A stretch of DNA of 64,000 nucleotides from assembly GCA_009775225.1 (NCBI GenBank), contig VSPE01000009.1:1-64000 (forward strand), read 5' to 3'. The stretch comes from Muribaculaceae bacterium. Its GTDB lineage: Bacteria; Bacteroidota; Bacteroidia; Bacteroidales; Muribaculaceae. Shown here in pieces: positions 41,783 through 50,578 of the stretch. The position numbers were made by a program, and so were the translations under genes. Positions within the stretch are counted from its first letter, which is position 1; every line of letters begins with the position of its first letter. The notes below the pieces were generated by a model. It was not told the DNA's origin, did no database searches, and was given only the letters and a program-made list of their open reading frames with translations.

Positions 41783-43114
41783 ATGAGAAAAATTTTTCCA
41801 GCATTGGCTTTGATATTGTCTTCGCTGAGCGCACACGCCCTTGATTTTGAGGGATCTGCACTTTCTGTCGTAAGCGAGACACCTGCGGCGTCCACCGGTT
41901 TGCAGGCAGTGTATGTTGCGGCCGAAACACAGGGGCTCACTATGGTGTATACTGCGCGGTCGGCTTCGTCGGCTGTGCGCTGGTACCGTTTCTCCAACCT
42001 CGGAGGAGCTTACGCCGAAGAGCTTGCGCCTCAGCGCAGCGGCACCCGCGTGGCTCTTGTCTCGCAGAAAGGCGATATGGGATATATTATAGAGGAGGGT
42101 ACCGACCGCTACTGCTATTGGCTGGTGGACTATTCCGCGCACGAGCTTGAGCTTACAGCGCTCGGCATATCTCCCGAGCAGGACTGTATGCGCGCCGTGC
42201 TCGAGCTTGAAGGCAGTGCAGCCGAGATACCTTACTATAGTATCAACGGGCGTCGATTGCTGCTTTCGCGCGGGCTTGTGCTGAGTTATCATACCGAAGA
42301 GTTCGATGACAGCTCGTTTGCCTACAATACCGTAATGAAAACCAAGACGATAGATGGTATCGACCGGCTGCTCGGCGTGGACGGTGCCTATTGCAGCACT
42401 GTTTTCGAGCTTAGCGGCGACCGTTTTCTGCGGGCCTGGGGGCGCGAGGAGAGTGTGTCATCGCCTGCATTTGTGCCTTTCGGCGTCGATGCCAGTACCC
42501 GAGCCTCACAGGCCGAGCGCGATGTCGACAACGAGCAGCGAGAGGACGGCACCGACGGACTTGGAGGCAGTGCCCCATGCGACATAACTTTCGAGGCGGT
42601 TGTCACCGAGGGTGTCGTGTTCAAGGAATGGCAGATTTCGCGCAGCCCTGAGTTCTCGGTGCTTGAGAACAGTTTCAACGAGCTTGCTTTCGACTACACC
42701 TTCACGGAGCAAGGTACCACCTACGTCCGTTTTGTGGCTAACAACGATGCAGGCACCTGCGAATATATAGGCGAGACTTATCAGGTGTTTATCGGCGAGT
42801 CGCGCCTGGAAATCCCCAATGCATTCTCGCCCGAGGCATCACCCGGCGTGAACGACGAATGGAAAGTGAGTTACAAATCGCTCATCTCCTACGAGTGCCA
42901 TATCTTCAATCGCTGGGGCACGCAGATGTTCAGCTCAACCAATCCCGCCGAGGGCTGGGACGGCAAGTATCGTGGCAAGTATGTGCCTGCCGGGGTGTAT
43001 TTCTATGTAATCAAGGCCCGCGGAGCCGACGGCGTGGAATATGAACGGGCCGGAGATATCAATATCATCAAGTACAAGCAGGGAAGCGGCTCGGGGACGG
43101 CCCCGGCCGAATAA
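41783..43114 (+). CDS. Secreted protein with gliding-motility-associated (CHU_C/type B T9SS) C-terminal domain (443 aa)
   Basis: ATG 41783 gives signal peptide MRKIFPALALILSSLSAHA; the frame to 41726 would start upstream of the promoter. Residues about 20-330 are beta-rich without recognised motifs ('GIDRLLGVDGAYCS', an internal PKD-like region 'TEGVVFKEWQISRSPEF'). The last 90 residues form a typical CHU_C domain: 'LEIPNAFSPEASPGVNDEWKV', 'IFNRWGTQMFSS', 'GWDGKYRGKYVPAGVYFYVIKARG'. Type B tails lead T9SS cargo to release or to a PorP-like outer-membrane partner. It is followed by a lytic transglycosylase gene after 31 bases and uvrA beyond, probably on one transcript. Confidence 0.85.
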   Translation: MRKIFPALALILSSLSAHALDFEGSALSVVSETPAASTGLQAVYVAAETQGLTMVYTARSASSAVRWYRFSNLGGAYAEELAPQRSGTRVALVSQKGDMGYIIEEGTDRYCYWLVDYSAHELELTALGISPEQDCMRAVLELEGSAAEIPYYSINGRRLLLSRGLVLSYHTEEFDDSSFAYNTVMKTKTIDGIDRLLGVDGAYCSTVFELSGDRFLRAWGREESVSSPAFVPFGVDASTRASQAERDVDNEQREDGTDGLGGSAPCDITFEAVVTEGVVFKEWQISRSPEFSVLENSFNELAFDYTFTEQGTTYVRFVANNDAGTCEYIGETYQVFIGESRLEIPNAFSPEASPGVNDEWKVSYKSLISYECHIFNRWGTQMFSSTNPAEGWDGKYRGKYVPAGVYFYVIKARGADGVEYERAGDINIIKYKQGSGSGTAPAE

Positions 43115-43145
43115 ACTCTATCGGCTTCAAAATCGTTTATACCTC

Positions 43146-44081
43146 ATGAAATCAAAGATAACAGCACTTATATTTTTTGTGGGCGCATCGGCCATGTCCT
43201 TTGCCGACAGCAACAGCCGCCCGATATTCTCCGATGTATATTCGCCCGTGGTTCCCGCCAAAGTATCGCTCTGCGGCGAGACAATAGACCTCGACCGTGT
43301 GGATATGTACGAGCGCTTCGACCGCGAGCTTACCTCGGTGGCATATACCCACGGCGCCACAATGCTCATCATAAAGAGGGCAAACCGATATTTCCCCGAG
43401 CTGCTGCCTATATTGCGCAGCGAAGGCGTGCCCGACGACCTTCTGTATCTTGCCTGCATCGAAAGCTCGCTCAATCCCCGCGCTTACTCTCCTGCCAAGG
43501 CTGCAGGGCTATGGCAGTTCATAGCTTCGGCCGCAAAGGAATACGGGCTTGAGGTGAACGACGAGGTAGACGAGCGCTACAATATCCCCAAGGCCACACG
43601 CGCTGCCGCGCGCTACCTCAAGAAAGCGTATGCGCGCTATGGCGACTGGGCCTCGGCAATGGCTGCATATAACGGAGGACAGACCCGCATAGCCAACGCT
43701 CTGAGCAAACAGGGCGAAGACACGGCTCTCGACCTATATCTGGCCGAGGAGACTACCCGCTATCCCTACCGAGTCATGGCTATGAAGGCCATTATGGAAA
43801 ATCCGTCGGCCTACGGTTTTCATCTCTCCGACAAGCAGCTCTACCAGCCCCGCAAGTATCGTGAAGTGAAGGTGAACGGCCCCGTGCCATCGTGGGCCGA
43901 CTGGGCCAAGGCGCAGGGGATAAGCTACTCCACGCTGCGCGAGGAGAACCCCTGGATACGCTCGCTCTCGCTTACAAACAAAGCCGGCAAGGCGTATACG
44001 GTGCGGGTGCCGTTGTCCGAGTCGCTTTCGCGCAAGAAGGCCGGATACAAGACTTTTAACCCCAAGTGGACTGACCTCTAA
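43146..44081 (+). CDS. MltD-like lytic transglycosylase, SLT domain (311 aa)
   Basis: ATG 43146 yields signal peptide MKSKITALIFFVGASAMSFA; the longer frame overlaps the previous gene and is rejected. The SLT domain of residues about 75-220 carries the catalytic Glu106 in IESSLNPRAYSPAKAAG, followed by GLWQFI and AYNGGQTRI, the family 1 lytic transglycosylase set. Past the domain is a short C-terminal region with 'GPVPSWADWAKAQGISYSTLREENPWI' type residues, a LysM-like fold replaced or reduced (known MltD have LysM repeats). It cleaves glycan strands between MurNAc and GlcNAc, leaving 1,6-anhydroMurNAc. Confidence 0.88.
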   Translation: MKSKITALIFFVGASAMSFADSNSRPIFSDVYSPVVPAKVSLCGETIDLDRVDMYERFDRELTSVAYTHGATMLIIKRANRYFPELLPILRSEGVPDDLLYLACIESSLNPRAYSPAKAAGLWQFIASAAKEYGLEVNDEVDERYNIPKATRAAARYLKKAYARYGDWASAMAAYNGGQTRIANALSKQGEDTALDLYLAEETTRYPYRVMAMKAIMENPSAYGFHLSDKQLYQPRKYREVKVNGPVPSWADWAKAQGISYSTLREENPWIRSLSLTNKAGKAYTVRVPLSESLSRKKAGYKTFNPKWTDL

Positions 44082-44101
44082 AATACTTTGCCGCCACAGC
44101 G

Positions 44102-46954
44102 ATGAAGAAAGACAGTACGCAGGCCCAAACCGTCGCCGACGATGGAACCACGGGCAAAATAGTAGTGACAGGCGCGCGTGTCAACAATCTCAGGAACATC
44201 GACGTAGAAATACCTCACCGCGCGCTGACCGTTATCACGGGCCTTTCAGGTTCGGGTAAGTCATCGCTTGCCTTCGACACAATCTTTGCCGAAGGGCAGC
44301 GCCGCTATATCGAGACATTTTCGGCGTATGCGCGCAACATGCTCGGAAATCTCGAGCGCCCTGATGTGGACAGCATCACAGGCCTCTGCCCTGTGATAGC
44401 TATCGAGCAGAAGACGGTGAACCGCAACCCTAGAAGCACCATAGGCACTACCACCGAGATATACGATTTTCTGCGTCTGCTGTACGCGCGCATCGGCCAT
44501 GCCCGCAGTTATGTGTCGGGGCAGGAAATGGTGAAGTACACAGACGAAAAGATAGTGTCGCTTATCATAGAGAAATATGCGGGCCGCAAGATTTATATTC
44601 TCGCACCGCTTGTCAAGAGCCGAAAGGGCCACTACAAAGAGCTGTTCGAGACTCTTGCCAAGAAAGGCTTTATCAATGTGCGTGTCGACGGCGTCCTCAC
44701 CGAGATTGAACGCGGCATGCGTCTCGACCGATACAAGAACCACTCCATAGAGCTGGTTATCGACCGGCTTAAGGTTTCCGACAAGGATGCCGAGCGGCTG
44801 TTGGCGTCAGTGGAGAACGCACTGCGTCAGGGCGACAAAGAGCTTATGGTATACGATGTGGAGGCCGACGAAGTGGCCTATTACAGCCAGGAGCTTGTAG
44901 ACCCTGCCACGGGTATCTCCTATCACGACCCGGCCCCCCACAATTTTTCGTTCAACTCGCCGCAGGGTGCGTGCCCGCGCTGCAAGGGGCTTGGTTATAT
45001 CACGACAGTAGACAGGGCCAAGATTGTGCCCGACGAGAACCTTTCGATACACGCCGGCGCCATTGTGCCCGTGGGAAAGTACCGCGACTCGGTGCTTTTC
45101 ATGCAGCTGCGCGCCATTCTCGAGGGGCATGGCTACACGCTTAAAACGCCCTTCCGCGAGTTGCCCGACGAGGTTGTGGAAGATATATTCAACGGCACAG
45201 CTTCGGTGCCCCGTCTGGCCGACTCCTCCGGTTCGTCGCTTGATTTCTTTCGTGAGTTCGACGGCATAGTGAAAATACTCGAGAGCCAGACCGAGGAAGA
45301 TGCCGGCTATCATGCCCGCAAGTGGAGCGGCCAGTTCTTCTCGCGCTGCACTTGCCCCGAGTGTAACGGTGACCGTCTGAACCGCGAGGCCCTGCATTTC
45401 TTTGTAGACGGCCGTAACATTGCCGAGCTTTCTCGCCTCGATATCGCCGACCTGAGCAAGTGGGCCGATACGGTAATGGAGCGGCTCGGCGAGCGCGACC
45501 GCAAGATTGCCGCCGAAATCATCAAGGAAATATCATCGCGCCTGCACTTCCTCCTCGACGTAGGCCTCGACTATCTGCAACTCAACCGTAACTCAGCCAC
45601 ACTGTCGGGCGGCGAGAGCCAGCGCATAAGACTTGCTACGCAGATGGGTTCAGAGCTTGTAAACGTGCTGTATATTCTCGACGAGCCTTCTATCGGTCTG
45701 CATCAGCGCGACAACCACCGCCTAATAAACTCGCTCGAAAAGCTGCGCGATGCCTCGAACACCGTAGTGGTAGTGGAGCACGACAAAGATATAATGCTAC
45801 AGGCCGACTATATAGTCGATATTGGCCCCGGAGCCGGTCGCAAAGGCGGCTGCGTGGTGTTCCAGGGCACGCCGCAGCAGATGCTTGCCACCGATACCGT
45901 GACGGCGCGCTATCTCAACGGGCGCGAGGAAATAGCCACACCTAAGTCGCGCCGCCACGGCAACGGCAAGACGCTGGTGCTCAAGGGCGCCTCAGGGCAC
46001 AATCTTAAAAATGTGGACTTCACGCTTCAGCTGGGAACACTCACCGTTGTGTCCGGCGTGTCCGGCTCGGGCAAGTCTTCGCTGGTCAACGGCACCCTTC
46101 AGCCTATACTTAGCAAGCACTTCTACCGCTCGGAGACCGAGCCGCTGCCATACAGCGCTCTCGAAGGCATTGAGAATATCGACAAGGTGGTGACCGTCGA
46201 CCAGTCGCCGCTAGGCCGCACTCCGCGCTCCAATCCGGCTACATACACGGGCGTATTCACCGACATCCGCAATCTCTTTGTAGGGCTGCCGGAAGCCAAA
46301 ATCCGTGGCTACAAGCCGGGGCGCTTCTCGTTCAATGTCTCGGGAGGCCGATGCGAGGCGTGCTCGGGCAACGGCTACAAGACCATAGAGATGAACTTCC
46401 TGCCCGATGTGCTCATTCCCTGCGAGGAGTGTCACGGCAAGAGGTACAACCGTGAGACGCTCGAGGTTCGCTTCAAAGGCAAGTCGATAGCCGATGTGCT
46501 CGACATGACCGTAAACCAGGCTGTGGAATTTTTTCAGGGCATCCCCTCGATACACAAAAAGATCAAGGTGCTACAGGAGATTGGCCTCGGATATATCAAA
46601 CTCGGGCAGCCGTCGTCTACATTGTCGGGCGGCGAGAACCAGCGCGTAAAGCTTGCCACCGAACTTGCAAAGCGCGATACCGGGCGCACGCTCTTTATCC
46701 TCGATGAGCCTACTACGGGCCTCCATTTCGACGATATCCGCACGCTGATGTCTATTATAGACCGGCTTGTCGACCGGGGCAACACCGTGCTCGTAATCGA
46801 GCACAATATCGATGTGGTGCGCATGGCCGACAGGGTAGTGGATATGGGTCCCGACGGCGGCGTGGGCGGTGGCCGCATCATCGCGGAGGGAACTCCCGAG
46901 GAAGTGGCCGCAACTGATTCTCCCACCGCTCCCTTCCTCCGCGCGGAGTTGTAG
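44102..46954 (+). CDS. uvrA: Excinuclease ABC subunit A (950 aa)
   Basis: Full-length UvrA: N-terminal Walker A GLSGSGKSSLAFDT, UvrA block 'FAEGQRRYIETFSAYAR', 'QKTVNRNPRSTIGT', first zinc module 'ACPRCKGLG' and 'CPECNGDRLN', ABC signature LSGGESQRIRLAT, second Walker A VSGVSGSGKSSL, second zinc finger with 'CEACSGNGYK' and 'CEECHGKRYN', second signature LSGGENQRVKLAT, and Walker B 'FILDEPTTGLH'. It is the damage-recognition ATPase of nucleotide-excision repair, a dimer that loads UvrB. Starts 20 bases after the transglycosylase stop. Bacteroidetes often carry more than one uvrA; whether this is the main copy cannot be seen. Confidence 0.97.
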   Translation: MKKDSTQAQTVADDGTTGKIVVTGARVNNLRNIDVEIPHRALTVITGLSGSGKSSLAFDTIFAEGQRRYIETFSAYARNMLGNLERPDVDSITGLCPVIAIEQKTVNRNPRSTIGTTTEIYDFLRLLYARIGHARSYVSGQEMVKYTDEKIVSLIIEKYAGRKIYILAPLVKSRKGHYKELFETLAKKGFINVRVDGVLTEIERGMRLDRYKNHSIELVIDRLKVSDKDAERLLASVENALRQGDKELMVYDVEADEVAYYSQELVDPATGISYHDPAPHNFSFNSPQGACPRCKGLGYITTVDRAKIVPDENLSIHAGAIVPVGKYRDSVLFMQLRAILEGHGYTLKTPFRELPDEVVEDIFNGTASVPRLADSSGSSLDFFREFDGIVKILESQTEEDAGYHARKWSGQFFSRCTCPECNGDRLNREALHFFVDGRNIAELSRLDIADLSKWADTVMERLGERDRKIAAEIIKEISSRLHFLLDVGLDYLQLNRNSATLSGGESQRIRLATQMGSELVNVLYILDEPSIGLHQRDNHRLINSLEKLRDASNTVVVVEHDKDIMLQADYIVDIGPGAGRKGGCVVFQGTPQQMLATDTVTARYLNGREEIATPKSRRHGNGKTLVLKGASGHNLKNVDFTLQLGTLTVVSGVSGSGKSSLVNGTLQPILSKHFYRSETEPLPYSALEGIENIDKVVTVDQSPLGRTPRSNPATYTGVFTDIRNLFVGLPEAKIRGYKPGRFSFNVSGGRCEACSGNGYKTIEMNFLPDVLIPCEECHGKRYNRETLEVRFKGKSIADVLDMTVNQAVEFFQGIPSIHKKIKVLQEIGLGYIKLGQPSSTLSGGENQRVKLATELAKRDTGRTLFILDEPTTGLHFDDIRTLMSIIDRLVDRGNTVLVIEHNIDVVRMADRVVDMGPDGGVGGGRIIAEGTPEEVAATDSPTAPFLRAEL

Positions 46955-46979
46955 CCGGTATCCTAGTTGCTTAGGCAAA

Positions 46980-47645
46980 TCACTCTTTTACGTAGGGTAG
47001 CACGGCGTCGCGCCATATAAGGTAGGCAGGGCCGAGAAGGTGCAGGCCGTCGTTGGTGAGGTCGGCGCGCAGGTTGCCGTCGGCGTCGGCGAGGAGGGGG
47101 TAGAGGTTTATCCATGTAATGCCTTTGCGCGCAGCCATAGCCTCAAGGCGGGTGTTGATGTCGCGGATTACCTGTTCTTTTCCGGCCATTTTTTTATAGC
47201 GGCCGAAAGAGTTGTTTATGGGCAGCATGGACTGGAGATATAGTCGGGTTGCGGGCGACTCGGTGAGAATACGGTCTACGAGACCTTCGACCGCTGTGGC
47301 TATAGAGTCGGCGGTGAGGTCGTGGCTCACGTCGTTGGCGCCGCACATAAGGAATATTTTGGCGGGTTTTCCGCGCAGTATGCCGTCGAGGCGCAGGTCT
47401 ATGCCTTCGGCGATGTCGCCGTTTATGCCACGGTTCAGCACATTGGGCATGCCGAGCAGCTCATGCCATTCACAGCCGTGTGTGAGCGAGTTGCCCAGAA
47501 ACACTATTGAGTTTGAGTCGGTGCCGAGTGTGTCGAAGAGAGTGGCGCGCTGGTAGTACAGCTCGTTGAATTTTTCGGCGTTAGCCGCCGGCGCAAGCAT
47601 TAGCGCCGGCAGCAGTGCGCCGAATATATGTCGGAGTGCTTTCAT
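46980..47645 (-). CDS. Secreted SGNH/GDSL hydrolase, last gene of the cell-wall salvage operon (221 aa)
   Basis: Signal peptide to PAANA. SGNH blocks are complete: FLGNSLTHG (nucleophile Ser), 'NRGINGD' (Gly), MCGANDVSHD (Asn) and DGLHLLGPA (Asp and His). It belongs to the lipase_GDSL_2 group found in Bacteroidetes as surface or periplasmic esterases acting on acetylated sugars. It lies eight bases after murQ and is convergent with uvrA. Given the neighbours, removal of O-acetyl groups from MurNAc or its fragments is a plausible role but is inference; phospholipid or other ester substrates are not excluded. Confidence 0.82.
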   Translation of the reverse strand: MKALRHIFGALLPALMLAPAANAEKFNELYYQRATLFDTLGTDSNSIVFLGNSLTHGCEWHELLGMPNVLNRGINGDIAEGIDLRLDGILRGKPAKIFLMCGANDVSHDLTADSIATAVEGLVDRILTESPATRLYLQSMLPINNSFGRYKKMAGKEQVIRDINTRLEAMAARKGITWINLYPLLADADGNLRADLTNDGLHLLGPAYLIWRDAVLPYVKE

Positions 47646-47653
47646 ATTTATGT

Positions 47654-48484
47654 CTATGCCTCGGTGTCTTCGTGGCCTCGGTAGGCGTCGACGGCTTTCT
47701 TTACGGAGCCGTGCATTAGCAGCAGGCGTTTTGCTTCGTCGTATTGCAGTCCGAGTTCCTCGATAATCATGCGGGTGCCGCGGTCTACGAGCTTGGCGTT
47801 GGAGAGCTGCATGTTCACCATTTTGTTGCCTTTCACACGGCCCATCTTAATCATGGTGGCTGTGGTAATCATATTGCAAATCATCTTTTGGCCGGTGCCG
47901 CTCTTCATGCGTGAGCTGCCGGTTACATATTCGGGGCCTACAATCATCTCTATGGCGATGTCGGCGGCCTGCGACACGGGAGCGTCGGGGTTTGAAGTGA
48001 TAGCGGCAGTGAGTATGCCGTGGCGACGACATTCTTCGAGTGCTCCAATTACATAGGGAGTGGTGCCGGAAGCTGCGATGCCGATAACGGTGTCCTTATC
48101 GTTGATGCCGAATTTCTGAAGGTCGAGCCAGCCCTGGCGGGTGTCGTCTTCGGCGTTCTCCACGGGGTTGCGCAAGGCGGTGTCGCCGCCTGCAATGATG
48201 CCGATTACCCAAGATGGCTCCATGCCGAATGTTGGAGGAATTTCAGAGGCGTCGAGCACACCGAGGCGGCCGGATGTGCCGGCTCCCATATAGAATATGC
48301 GGCCGCCGCGTTTCATGCGCGGAACTATCTCTTCTACAAGGCGCTCCACGGCAGGAAGTGCTTTCTCTACGGCGAGTGCTACTTTCTTGTCTTCGTTGTT
48401 GATGTCGCGGACTATTTCGCCCACAGATTTCTTTTCGAGGTCGTTGTATAGCGACGACTGTTCGCTGATTTTGACAAAACTCAT
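47654..48484 (-). CDS. murQ: N-acetylmuramic acid 6-phosphate etherase (276 aa)
   Basis: SIS-domain protein with the MurQ signature: 'FYMGAGTSGRLGVLDASEIPPTFG', 'GDTALRNPVENAEDD', and 'TGSSRMKSGTGQKMICNMITTATMIKMGRV' (positions about 60-85, 100-115 and 185-215). It opens MurNAc-6-phosphate to GlcNAc-6-phosphate and D-lactate in the cytoplasm. Length is near normal (E. coli 298); the C-terminal helical part is short. Preceded by a MurK-like kinase gene with a 36-base gap and followed by the esterase gene. Confidence 0.95.
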   Translation of the reverse strand: MSFVKISEQSSLYNDLEKKSVGEIVRDINNEDKKVALAVEKALPAVERLVEEIVPRMKRGGRIFYMGAGTSGRLGVLDASEIPPTFGMEPSWVIGIIAGGDTALRNPVENAEDDTRQGWLDLQKFGINDKDTVIGIAASGTTPYVIGALEECRRHGILTAAITSNPDAPVSQAADIAIEMIVGPEYVTGSSRMKSGTGQKMICNMITTATMIKMGRVKGNKMVNMQLSNAKLVDRGTRMIIEELGLQYDEAKRLLLMHGSVKKAVDAYRGHEDTEA

Positions 48485-48520
48485 AGTTATATGTCTGATA
48501 ATGTGTATGTAGATGCTTGG

Positions 48521-49366
48521 TTAGTTTGCGTGGAATTTGATAAGACCCTCCATAGGACTTTTTACGATATTGCCGATACGGCAACCTTCGGTCTTGGCCG
48601 CTTCTGCGAGCACATCGCGGAAGTAGTATGCGATAGAGCCGATGAAGTTAACTTCGAGCTGGCGGTATGCCTCGTACTGCTTCACGTTGCGGCGGAAGAA
48701 CGCGCGGAAGGAGTTAAGCACGAGTTCGTGGATTTCGGGTACCGCGATATTTTTGCTGATGAAGGGAGTCACAGAAGCGAGGAAGCGGTTGGGCTGCGGC
48801 TCTTTGTACACGCGCTTTATTATGCCGAGCAGGTCGAGGTCGTATTCGTCGAGGAAGCGGGCGCATACTTCGGCAGGGAGCTGTTTTTTGAGTACATCGC
48901 CCAAGAATAGGCGCCCGAGCACGGCCCCGCTGCCTTCGTCACCGAGGATGAAGCCCAGAGGCGATACGTTGGCGACGATGCTGCTGCCGTCGTAGAGGCA
49001 GGAGTTGGAGCCTGTGCCCATGATGCATGCAATACCGGGCTTGTGTCCGCAGAGCGCACGTGCGGCAGCCAGCAGGTCGGTGTACACTTCGATGACGGGT
49101 GCGGGAATGTTGGCGCGTATGGCGCGTGCCACATTGCCGCATACTTCTGCGGCGAGGCATCCTGCGCCGTAGAAGTATACGGCATCTATCGAGGCTGCGT
49201 AGTCCGACAGCTCGGGCATGAGCTGTTCGGCAAAGCGCTGGCGCATCTCCTCTTCCGTGAGCATTACGGCATTGACCCCGAGGGTGAACACTTGTTTTTC
49301 AACTTTGTTGTTGTTAAGAAGGCACCAGTCGATTTTGGTGCTTCCGCAGTCGGCTATAAGAATCAT
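48521..49366 (-). CDS. BadF/BadG-family sugar kinase, MurK/NagK-like (281 aa)
   Basis: ASKHA fold kinase: phosphate-1 loop 'IADCGSTKIDW', phosphate-2 loop 'IMGTGSNSCLYDG', adenosine-type 'LGDEGSGAVLGRLFL'. It resembles N-acetylhexosamine kinases of the BadF/BadG family, of which the Tannerella forsythia MurK phosphorylates MurNAc. Order MurT-MurK-MurQ is the same as in that organism's MurNAc operon. Expected reaction: MurNAc + ATP to MurNAc-6-phosphate. GlcNAc could be a second substrate. The ATG overlaps the stop of the upstream permease gene by four bases (ATGA), implying coupled translation. Confidence 0.85.
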   Translation of the reverse strand: MILIADCGSTKIDWCLLNNNKVEKQVFTLGVNAVMLTEEEMRQRFAEQLMPELSDYAASIDAVYFYGAGCLAAEVCGNVARAIRANIPAPVIEVYTDLLAAARALCGHKPGIACIMGTGSNSCLYDGSSIVANVSPLGFILGDEGSGAVLGRLFLGDVLKKQLPAEVCARFLDEYDLDLLGIIKRVYKEPQPNRFLASVTPFISKNIAVPEIHELVLNSFRAFFRRNVKQYEAYRQLEVNFIGSIAYYFRDVLAEAAKTEGCRIGNIVKSPMEGLIKFHAN

Positions 49367-50553
49367 ATCTTGATATAAATTTTTTTGCGATATAAAGGCA
49401 GGCCTATAAGCCAGTTAAGTACTATGAAGAAAATTGCCCACAGCAGAGAGGCGAGTTCGGGGCACCCGAAGCTGACCGGTTCGAGCACGTAGCTGCATAT
49501 AAGGCCCTTGATTGTAACGAAGCCTTCGGGCGCTGTGGCACAGCTTATGCGCAGGCTGCCGAGTATTGTGGCGACGATGCCTGATATGCAGAAGAGGAAG
49601 AGGGGATTTACGCCGAATACTTCGAAGAAACAAGTCCAGCGGCGCCGGCCCTTTATGTCGATTACCCATATCAGGAGGGCGAGCAGACTCGCGGCAAGGC
49701 CGCAGGTGGTGAGCACGAAAGTGGGTGACCATATTTTCTTATTTAAGGGCAGCCCGTAAGAGAGCAGGAAGCCGGCGAAGGTGAGTATCGTGCCTACGAT
49801 AAACAGACGGTTGACACGCAAGGTATTGTCCTTTGTACCGGCGATGAGGCCTCCGCATATAAAGCCAATGAGCACGTGGGCTATGGAGGGAATTGTGCCG
49901 AGCAGACCTTCGGGGTCGATAGCCACGCGGTTGCCGTCGACGCAATCCACAAGGAGGTGGTTTGTGCCGAGGATGCTGCTGTCGATGATGTATATGATGT
50001 TGCGCTCCGAGAACTCGTAGCCGTGTCCTGCAATGAGCATCACGGCGTACAGGGCGAGAAGCGCTACAACAGTCCACGGCAGCGCTCTCTGCGGAATGAG
50101 CAGGGCGAAGACGGCTCCGAAACCGTAGGAGAGTGCCAGGCGCGGCAGCACTCCCATGATGCGGATGCGGTCGAAGTTAAAGACGGCATCGTTCAGGCTT
50201 GCCCCCGAAAGGGTGCCCCTGATAAAGAGATAGAACCATGCCAGTGCCACACCGATAAGAAAAATGAGCACTGTGCGCCGTGCAATTTTGCCGAAACTCC
50301 GCATAGTGAGTCGGAAATCGAACTTTCGCAGCGAAAAATAGGTGGAGATACCCATGATGAACATAAAGAACGGGAATACCAGGTCGGTAGGGGTGAGTCC
50401 GTTCCATGTGGCGTGCCGCAGAGGCGCGTACACGCTTCCCCACGAACCGGGGTTGTTCACCAGTATCATGCCGGCGATTGTTATGCCTCTCAGAATGTCA
50501 AGCGCGAGCAATCTACTTCCTTTTGCAGGCGGGGTGATGTTGTGATTGGCCAT
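49363..50553 (-). CDS. DUF5009/NagX-like membrane protein, MurT-like MurNAc permease (396 aa)
   Basis: About 10-12 helices; the opening 'RLLALDILRGITIAGMILVNNPGSWGSVYAPLRHATWNGLTPTDLVFP' region (15-70) is the signature of the heparan-alpha-glucosaminide acetyltransferase/NagX family, including the Arg-Gly-x-x-I and His-x-x-W-N-G-x-T-x-x-D-L-V-F-P residues. In Tannerella forsythia a protein of this family, MurT, imports MurNAc; others are predicted acyltransferases. Because it is translationally coupled to a MurK-like kinase and murQ, import of MurNAc or a related amino sugar is favoured; acetyl transfer to amino sugars at the membrane remains possible. Confidence 0.8.
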   Translation of the reverse strand: MANHNITPPAKGSRLLALDILRGITIAGMILVNNPGSWGSVYAPLRHATWNGLTPTDLVFPFFMFIMGISTYFSLRKFDFRLTMRSFGKIARRTVLIFLIGVALAWFYLFIRGTLSGASLNDAVFNFDRIRIMGVLPRLALSYGFGAVFALLIPQRALPWTVVALLALYAVMLIAGHGYEFSERNIIYIIDSSILGTNHLLVDCVDGNRVAIDPEGLLGTIPSIAHVLIGFICGGLIAGTKDNTLRVNRLFIVGTILTFAGFLLSYGLPLNKKIWSPTFVLTTCGLAASLLALLIWVIDIKGRRRWTCFFEVFGVNPLFLFCISGIVATILGSLRISCATAPEGFVTIKGLICSYVLEPVSFGCPELASLLWAIFFIVLNWLIGLPLYRKKIYIKI

Positions 50554-50578
50554 ATTGATTATAGATAACAGGTGTGGA

